A stretch of 64,000 nucleotides of DNA, taken from positions 126,144,043 through 126,208,042 of the forward strand of contig CM043960.1 of NCBI GenBank assembly GCA_014529385.2. The letters are read 5' to 3'. The notes beneath the pieces were generated by a model, which ran no database searches, was not told the origin of the DNA, and saw nothing but the letters and a program-made list of their open reading frames with translations. The stretch is from Adiantum capillus-veneris. Taxonomy: Eukaryota; Streptophyta; Polypodiopsida; Polypodiales; Pteridaceae. Shown one piece after another: positions 55,994-64,000 of this stretch (positions are counted from its first letter, which is position 1; every line of letters starts with the position of its first letter). Position numbers and translations under genes: made by a program.

Positions 55994-57721
55994 TGCAATT
56001 TATCACAAATCCAACCACTCACCTGGCAAGGGATTAGTTTCCACACAGCTTCTTGCCTTGCCACTAAATATACCTGTACACAAGCGTTTAATTTCGGCAA
56101 TCAAATCAAAGCATTTAACCGCTAGAGGTGGTCTTAGTAATGATTGGTATAATTGGAGGGTTAACCTCAACCACTACTGTACTCTATACACATCGGATGT
56201 TCTTGATTAGGTCTGCTAATCTGGAACTATACACCACCCAAGTGTTTATCAGTCTAGAGGTAAAGTCTTAATTCCGTCTTTGCTCCATCAAAAGGTCAAA
56301 CAAGGTCCAATTTCACTTCTGAAAGAAGTTCTGGAACTCTTAAGTCAATTGGAACATCACTCTATGTCCACAGTCAGATTTTGACTTCAATATTATGCCT
56401 TAGACATACTACGCGTAGCATGTCTAACTGCTCAAAATTGCTCCAAATTCAAACCACAGACTCCTCTTAAGGTGTTGATCACTTTGGTATGCTCACAGTT
56501 TGATTTGGAGTGCTAAATCATTGTGAACACATCCTACGCGTAGGATGTCTAAGTGCTATGTTTGACTCCAAACTTGAGCCACAGCTTCTCCTTGATGCCA
56601 GCAACCCAATGCTATGCTTAGATTTTAGTTTGGATTTCAAAAGACCCCAAATTTAGCTATTCTAGTCTTTTTCAGTCAAAAATGCTAAAGTCTGCTTAAA
56701 ACCCAATTTTCTCACCCAATTCAGATGAAACCTTTCTCGTGCACTCAATAAATCATGTAGATCATGCTCATGAAGACATCCTATGGTTTTGGTCTTAAAA
56801 TAATGCCTTGGGCCCAATTTGGGTAAGATGTCTGGCAATTTCCGTCTTTTGGTCTGATCCTGTCAAGATATGGTCAAGTTCCCCCTTCCAGGTGAAAATA
56901 GGGTATTGCTACCTTCTAAACACACTGGTCAACTCAAATTTTCAAAATTCTCACCAGAACACCCTGTAGATATCCTATACATAGGATGTCTACTGCTCCT
57001 TTTCTCTGACTAAAGTGCTACTTTGCCTTCCCTATGCTCTCCGCAAGTGCCAATATGCCTTACAAGTGCAAAAATATGCAAATTTCTCTCAATTTAAACC
57101 TTTTCTAAACTTTTACATTTTTTGAGTCCGCCTTTTAGCTTTTGGGCAATCCAATAAGGGAAAAACACTCAAGTCTATATGTTACTAGGGTGAAACCCAC
57201 CCTCTAAACAGACATGTGACCTCAGTTTCCCCAAATTCCCTGCTAAAATCCCCATGGAGACATGCTACGTGTAGGATGTCTACTGTCTTAAATTTTAATT
57301 TTTTTCTGACAGAAGTACTCCCTATGCTCTGCAACTCTCTCAGAAATACTCACAGAAACTTTTGAACTTCAATTCAGCTTTTAAACACTCTTTTCCGTCT
57401 TTTACAGCTCTTTGATGCGCCTAATAGCAAATATAACATGCATGAAGTGTTCCAGATCATAAATCATGATGTCCTACTTACCCTACTCCTACTCATCATG
57501 TGAGGTTGTGATTTTGGTCTCTCGGTTGCTTCCTGGCCTCTCCCGACTTTCAAGCTATCCTTTCACCGCCTTTACCACTCCAACTCCTACTCTCCTACCT
57601 AATACTACCTAAGTCGAAGGATTTAGGCCAGACACACGCTCCCTAGACTCCTCCTAAGACCTAGAGAGTCCCCCACCCTCTGATTCTATCTAAATGTAAA
57701 ATAAGACTCTGGCAAGCCAGA
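55994..57721 (-). repeat. leader of element E with diverged palindromes
   Basis: Untranslated leader upstream of the E gag. Palindrome copies are at 56,402-56,425, 56,529-56,548 (perfect core), 56,968-56,991 and 57,258-57,281, plus a half copy near 56,774. Intervening text matches the inverse of phrases in the C leader. It runs directly into the element D LTR, without a PBS, because D inserted here. Confidence 0.88.
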
Positions 57722-59300
<1,579 letters not shown>

Positions 59301-59338
59301 CCTTATGTCTGCTCTTTTTCATTGAGGACTTCTTTGTT

Positions 59339-59375
59339 CTTGAGTTATTTTGTGTTATTGACCCAGCGGTCAACA
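59339..59375 (-). repeat. internal fragment of the LTR 5' end (element D)
   Basis: On the minus strand TGTTGACCGCTGGGTCAATA continues to ACTCAAG, matching the LTR start. A block of about 55 bases (minus strand GAACAAAGAAGTCC...GGATCTC) occurs on both sides of this region, at about 59,284-59,338 and 59,487-59,543. Confidence 0.88.
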
Positions 59376-59543
59376 CTTTGCTGTTGTTTTGGCTTCATCG
59401 GTTGCACTGCTTGTATCTTTGTCGAACCACAACAAGAACTATGATCCATTAGAGCGGACGTCTATCATCGTAACCATTTATCCTTTGAGATCCTCTGATT
59501 ACTTATATGTCTGCTCTTCTTCATTGGGGACTTCTTTGTTCCT

Positions 59544-61028
59544 GTGCAATCATGTTGTTAGTGTTGTCTGCAGCTTTGTCATTGTAGGCCATTCTTCGAC
59601 TCGCCATTGAGGAGAAGTATGCTATGATCTAAAATTGGTGCTCCAATTCATTTGTCAATTGATTTGAGTAGCATTTCCTTATTGTTGATGTAGAAGGAAT
59701 ATGTACAAGAGGATGGTGATAGGTGTCTTTAGATTAGGGTCTAAAACCTGGATGACCAAAAGGAAAAAACCCGGTGGGAAAAAATTGCCTTTGGTATACG
59801 CACTTATTGGAGTTGAGCAGTTGATGTGAAGTACATGTTCATGAAAGGTGAGTGCTTGGGTGAAGCACGGAAAGAGTGCCTGATGCAAGTGTCAATTATG
59901 GGACACTCTATATGCATATGAGAAATTTGTCAACAAAAGCATGCAATGTGAAAGAACGAGATGATGGATGTTTCGAGGAATAAATGTAGCACATGTGACA
60001 TCAAAAGATGTCTCAATAGCTTGCACCTTTCCAAGAAGGGTTTTCGATGTAGAAGTTTCTCCACTCATATCTCACTGTGCTCAGTACGTGAGTGTCTTTT
60101 GGACCTTCTCCTTCACTTCACCAGACTTAAGTACTTAGACTTCGACTCTTTTGCTCACCTATACCAGCATGAGCGACACAATGTAAATATGCTCAACTCT
60201 TCCAGCTTGAGCAGTACCTAGAATAGCTAAGACACTTAGACCACAGAGAATATTACTTGAAGCTTTGGGACTAACACCTCACTCATTTTGTGGCTTAGCT
60301 ACTCGACTCTGACTTTTATGACTTGTCGGTTTCATGTTGACACTGCTTTCTGACAAGTTCTTCGGCTGTTGTAGTGGCTGCTGAGACATACTTCGTGAAT
60401 TTTCATCGTTTTCCTGTACCTTCTTCTCTTTGTAGTGCTCAGGCCTCTCGTCAGTCTTTTCTTCATGTGGATTATGGATTTTTTTATTTTTTCTTAATAA
60501 TAAACAAAGAAAATCTTAAAACAACTCAACAAAAGAAAAATCATTCAAATAGAAATCTAAATGCTATGTACACTGTACACATGTCCCTAGGGGCTCATAT
60601 ATGGATTTTGTCCCCATACTCCTCTGTAACACTACTATGAGGGCATATACTCTAAATTTCGTCAAAAAATTATCACAATAAAACGCAAAAATTCAATGCA
60701 TCTCACAAAACATTGCCCTCTAATAGTCATAATGTTAGGTCCGCATTCAGAATGCCTCCCCCCTTCCTATTTGGAGTCATCCTTTACGACAGGGTATCGC
60801 AAAGGGTATGTGTTGTGCTTGGGCAATTAAAAGTTGTGCCTATGTAGGACTTGTAACGTAGCCCTATTATGCATACACAGTCAATGCATGGAAAAGATTT
60901 ATGTTGTGCAAGATGTGGGTATAAGCAATTTGCTTATTGGCATTTGTTGGCGAGGCTTCCTATTCTAAGCAATGTAATGGTATTTGAAGCTTCTGTATCG
61001 TTGCTTGATTGAAGTGACTTGCTCTCTT
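59544..61028. other. untranslated 3' region of element D
   Basis: Inverse counterpart of 43,972-45,470 in element C. It includes the 86-codon plus-strand frame at 59,961-60,221 (antisense to the element) and the GGGGGGAGGCATTC-type block near 60,750. No sense gene is supported. Confidence 0.5.
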
Positions 61029-61949
61029 CTAACTGTACTGTAATCGTAGGAAGAATTGTAAGAATTCAAGCGGCGATGCACTGACAGCAGTTTTGTTGTT
61101 CTTCTTTGGGACCCATTTCTTTGTGATTATTAGCTGTTTTGTTGCTGGCTCTCGTTTGGGAACCCATACTTGCCCGTGATTCGTTTGTGTTTGAAGAGAC
61201 TTCTTTGGGATCCACCTTTTTGTTGTGTGAGTCGACAGTGGTCTTTGCTTCAGCCCTTGTACGCTTGGTTGGTGACGGGATTCAGGCTTTGAAAGTTGAT
61301 ACTGTGGTTGTTTTGGAATCCAAATGAATTCCTGACTTTTTTGTGCTTGAATCAACTTCTTTGGAGCCCAAACCTGAGTTGTGAAAGCTTGCAATTTTGT
61401 GATATTCTTACCCGTTCGTGCACGCTTTCCTTGTTTTTGTTTTGGTGTTGGATCTTGTGATTTGTCATTAGAGATCTTTGTCTTCTTGATCCATATCTGT
61501 TTTTGGCCGATCTGGCTTTTTGGTATCCAGATTGGTCGAGCTTTTTGGCTACTTGTTGTCCTGTTCTTTTGACTTGTCATGGTTGTTGTTGAAGGGGTTG
61601 GTGATAGTGATGACCTGAGTTTATGATAGGGGATGTCGTAAGATTCATCACTATCGCTACTATCCTCAACAAGGTTGACTTCTTGTACTTTCCCTTGATT
61701 TTTTGGCTGGTAGTGGAAAGTTACTGTCTGTTTGCTCGTGGGTGATAGTTTCTTGGAGGACTTTTCTACCCCATTGATTAGAGCATTGTTAGCTCGTTGC
61801 TCTGGTCGTATTCCTCCTAGCTGAGTCTTTGCATCCATATTAGGAGCCATATTGTATGAGGATGCTTGTGGTGGTTGTGTTTTCATTGAGGACTTTGGAA
61901 TCCACTTTTGATGCACTTTATTCGTGTAGCGATGACATTGATTCCCGGG
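61029..61949 (-). CDS. WxPK-repeat domain (element D)
   Basis: 295 open codons in the same frame as the gag-PR ORF upstream, separated only by a TGA at 61,950-61,952 where C has CGA. Eight motifs are present: QKWIPKSS, PIWIPKSQ, QIWIKKTK, QVWAPKKL, FIWIPKQP, KRWIPKKS, QVWVPKRE, KKWVPKKN. Number and order match C, which points to constraint before the copies diverged. Confidence 0.6.
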   Translation of the reverse strand, partial: PGNQCHRYTNKVHQKWIPKSSMKTQPPQASSYNMAPNMDAKTQLGGIRPEQRANNALINGVEKSSKKLSPTSKQTVTFHYQPKNQGKVQEVNLVEDSSDSDESYDIPYHKLRSSLSPTPSTTTMTSQKNRTTSSQKARPIWIPKSQIGQKQIWIKKTKISNDKSQDPTPKQKQGKRARTGKNITKLQAFTTQVWAPKKLIQAQKSQEFIWIPKQPQYQLSKPESRHQPSVQGLKQRPLSTHTTKRWIPKKSLQTQTNHGQVWVPKREPATKQLIITKKWVPKKNNKTAVSASPLEFLQFFLRLQYS

Positions 61950-63878
61950 TCATTGATCTTCTTGAAGCTCAAAGTGTTCTACAGAGTCATAGAACTCGTC
62001 GTCTTCTTCATCTTTTGATTCTCCACATTTCTTTGTTTGCTCCTTATTTCGAGAGTTTGTTGATGTCTGGTTCTCTTCGTTTTCCTGGATTACACTCACT
62101 ACAAAATAAGGACCGACATCATAGCCATTTTCATCACAAAACTTTGTTGTGGGAGCATCCTCCACGGCGCACACGTCCAGAGTAGCCAAGATGTGTTCCC
62201 ATCCAAAAGGCTCTAACTCTTCTTCAGGAAATGGTTCTGGGATATAGTCCATATCCTCTATAACCCTCTCTAGGATACATTCCTCACGTTTCAAGCTACC
62301 ATATTGTGAAGCTCCACACATCAACAGTTCTTTAGGCATACCTAACCAAGCTGGAAGTTCTGATCGTGCTACTGTGGCGGAATCAAACTCCTCAACCGGT
62401 GTTCTTGTCACATCCCTATAGCTATGGTCCCTCAAGTTTATCTTTGTTATGGTTTCCATATGTCTCAGGTATATATGGTCATAACCCCAATCTTGGACCA
62501 TTTTCAATTGTCGCATGAATGGTCTTCCCAGAATGACGTCATAGTTGTTCTTCTTGCCAAAGTCAACAACAGGAAAAGTGTGTTCATATTCAATGCCACA
62601 AGAAGTAACAAGTACCTTTTCTAGCAGTCCTAGGGGCTTTTCCTTGTGTCCGTCTGCAAGCTGCAGGGTCATTCGTGTGGATATCAAGGCAGGTTTTCCC
62701 CATTCTTTCCAAACCTCTTTGGTTGCAATGGCCACACCAGCTCCACTGTCAAGGATTTCCATGGTTTTTACACCATTGAATTCCATAGGAAGGGTGGTGT
62801 TTCCATCTTCTCCCTCGTAATACTCGCCTACCTTGTTTAATGGCACTGGCCTAGTATTTAGTTGAGGCATTTCAAGCTCTTTGATGCCTTCCTCGATTTG
62901 AGTCATTGGGGTTTTTACACCAAATTTCTCTAGACATTTACCCACATTAGCCCACATGTTTGGTCTTATTCTGAGAAACTCGGCTAACATTATTGTACAG
63001 GTGACTGGGGTAGATAGAATATCTACTAGCCCCTTTGAATCGATGGCCTTGTTGGGAGACAGTCTCTGTGATGGGACTGCAACCACATTTGACTTGGTCT
63101 CGTACTCTCCCATGTAGGAAGGTAGTGTTCTTAGCGAATGGGGTTGACTATCCATAGATTGTACAGATCCTTTGTCGCCCCAATACGATCGCACGTCTAG
63201 ATTCATTTGAGATCCAGTCTCAAATTCCTCTATTGGTGGTAGAAACACTCCTCGTTCATCACCAGTCTTGTCTACTCGTCTTCTTAGGTCATCGGCTTCA
63301 TTGGCCTCTCTGACTTGTTTCCACAATTTGTCAAGACCATCTATCTCTTTACAATCCTCAGGTATAGCTTGGTGAAATCCCTCGGAAGAGTTATCCGTGG
63401 TATTCAGTACTATCCTTGGTTCTAATGTTGGGTCTTTGAGGTTTGGTATGTGCTCATGACTAGAATCTGGCTCTTTTAGTTCCTGGTTTGGTGGGGTTAC
63501 TTGTGTAGGCATGACACGGATCACATCCTCACATTTTGCAACTGGTGGTTCTAGTAAAGCTTGGGCTGTTTGAATCATTTTCTGGCACATTTCAAATTTT
63601 TGCTTTTCTAGTTCCGCATAGGGATATGTCATCCACTTGTGTTCTTGGGTTTGGTTGTTTTTTAGCCTCGCATCATAGGCTTTCAAGAGGGCATCTAATG
63701 TCTCATTAACCTTCTCTGCCAACACAGATCCTCCTGAATTAGGACTTCTCGGTTTCTCATCCGTGGATGGTTCTTCTAGAGGTTTAACCATCTGTGTAAG
63801 AGAAGGTGCCTCCTTTTCCTCATGTTGTTTTATCTTCTCCTCAGCTTCGGTAAGCTTCTCAGCTAGGGATTTTTTCTC
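61950..63878 (-). CDS. gag C-terminal part and retropepsin (element D)
   Basis: A long open frame (613 codons from an internal Met at 63,791; open back to a TGA at 63,879-63,881, CGA in element C). It carries the gag linker, the protease active site EILDSGAGVAIATKEVWKEW, DVILGRPFMRQLKMVQDWGY, and the acidic FYDSVEHFELQED end. It keeps codons that are stops in C (41,353 and 42,763 there). With the WxPK domain it shows that the family coded one gag-PR-WxPK polyprotein. Confidence 0.85.
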   Translation of the reverse strand, partial: EKKSLAEKLTEAEEKIKQHEEKEAPSLTQMVKPLEEPSTDEKPRSPNSGGSVLAEKVNETLDALLKAYDARLKNNQTQEHKWMTYPYAELEKQKFEMCQKMIQTAQALLEPPVAKCEDVIRVMPTQVTPPNQELKEPDSSHEHIPNLKDPTLEPRIVLNTTDNSSEGFHQAIPEDCKEIDGLDKLWKQVREANEADDLRRRVDKTGDERGVFLPPIEEFETGSQMNLDVRSYWGDKGSVQSMDSQPHSLRTLPSYMGEYETKSNVVAVPSQRLSPNKAIDSKGLVDILSTPVTCTIMLAEFLRIRPNMWANVGKCLEKFGVKTPMTQIEEGIKELEMPQLNTRPVPLNKVGEYYEGEDGNTTLPMEFNGVKTMEILDSGAGVAIATKEVWKEWGKPALISTRMTLQLADGHKEKPLGLLEKVLVTSCGIEYEHTFPVVDFGKKNNYDVILGRPFMRQLKMVQDWGYDHIYLRHMETITKINLRDHSYRDVTRTPVEEFDSATVARSELPAWLGMPKELLMCGASQYGSLKREECILERVIEDMDYIPEPFPEEELEPFGWEHILATLDVCAVEDAPTTKFCDENGYDVGPYFVVSVIQENEENQTSTNSRNKEQTKKCGESKDEEDDEFYDSVEHFELQEDQ

Positions 63879-64000
63879 TCATTCCCTGCGTGCTTTCATC
63901 CTAATCTTTCTAGCTTTCCAACTATTTCGCTTGCTCTTGGTTTTTTACTAGGTGCGTCTGTCTTTGGTCCATCATCTATCTTTGGACTCATGTCACTTTC
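63879..64000 (-). pseudogene. gag fragment at window edge (element D)
   Basis: Continues the element D gag upstream of the TGA, matching the basic linker in C near 41,000-41,120 (KARRxRE). It runs out of the window. Confidence 0.75.

Larger units (their letters stand above)
34334..57721 (-). mobile_element. element E: Ty3/gypsy host element, interrupted by element C
   Basis: Runs on the minus strand: palindrome-bearing leader 57,721-55,994, gag 55,993-52,900, PR 52,383-51,600, RT 50,600-49,712, RNase H 49,711-49,329, two H2C2 modules 49,208-48,465, IN 48,455-47,690, a second retropepsin-like domain 47,668-47,318, WxPK tail 47,299-46,855 and 35,292-34,987, then 3' UTR. Element C (35,298-46,849) is inserted antisense with TSD GTCTG. 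Element D is inserted into the leader at 57,722, so the 5' LTR and PBS of E are outside the window. Scattered stops and small deletions show E is inactive. Confidence 0.8.

Overview
This looks like a repeat-rich stretch of a large land-plant nuclear genome. The evidence is plant-type Ty3/gypsy, chromodomain and Ty1/copia polyproteins, a tRNA-Asp-type primer binding site, long GA/CT and CA microsatellites, and a captured plant-type DEAD-box helicase. A seed-free plant such as a fern is possible, but the sequence alone does not decide it. One ordinary host gene is convincing: an intronless 392-codon ORF at 19211-20389, whose family I do not recognise. Almost everything else is LTR retrotransposon sequence at different stages of decay.

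Layout. (1) 1-14,060: gypsy element A was hit by gypsy element F (insertion duplication CAAGT). An inversion then split F, so its 5' LTR and gag read + (991-2,640) while its gag zinc knuckles, protease, RT, RNase H, integrase, accessory ORF and 3' LTR read - (14,060 down to 4,779). (2) 14,090-19,200: copia debris, inverted repeats, a zinc-knuckle ORF fragment and dense microsatellites. (3) 19,211-20,389: the host gene. (4) 22,900-28,020: copia RT/RNase H remnant, a chromovirus 3' end with its LTR, and a CCAAT-rich LTR-like block. (5) 28,096-33,210: element G (- strand), with a palindrome-bearing leader, a long coiled-coil ORF and a 3' LTR. (6) 34,300-57,721: element E (- strand), coding gag, PR, RT, RNase H, two H2C2 modules, IN, a second retropepsin-like domain and a WxPK-repeat tail. 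E is interrupted by element C. (7) 35,298-46,849: element C (+), complete with two 957-959 bp LTRs, TSD GTCTG, PBS and PPT. It is a non-autonomous gag-PR-WxPK element carrying a helicase fragment. (8) 57,722-64,000: element D (- strand), a sister copy of C inserted into the leader of E; its 5' part lies outside the window.

The most interesting material is shared by elements C, D, E and G. Their leaders carry arrays of a 24-bp perfect palindrome (20-bp core ACATCCTACGCGTAGGATGT), which as RNA would form 10-bp hairpins with a self-complementary CGCG loop. E and A carry a second aspartic-protease-like domain after integrase. C and D have lost RT, RNase H and IN, and both carry a processed fragment of a DEAD-box RNA helicase next to a stray 37-38 bp copy of the LTR 5' end. 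E and its relatives are plausible enzyme donors for the C/D family, but that is inference.
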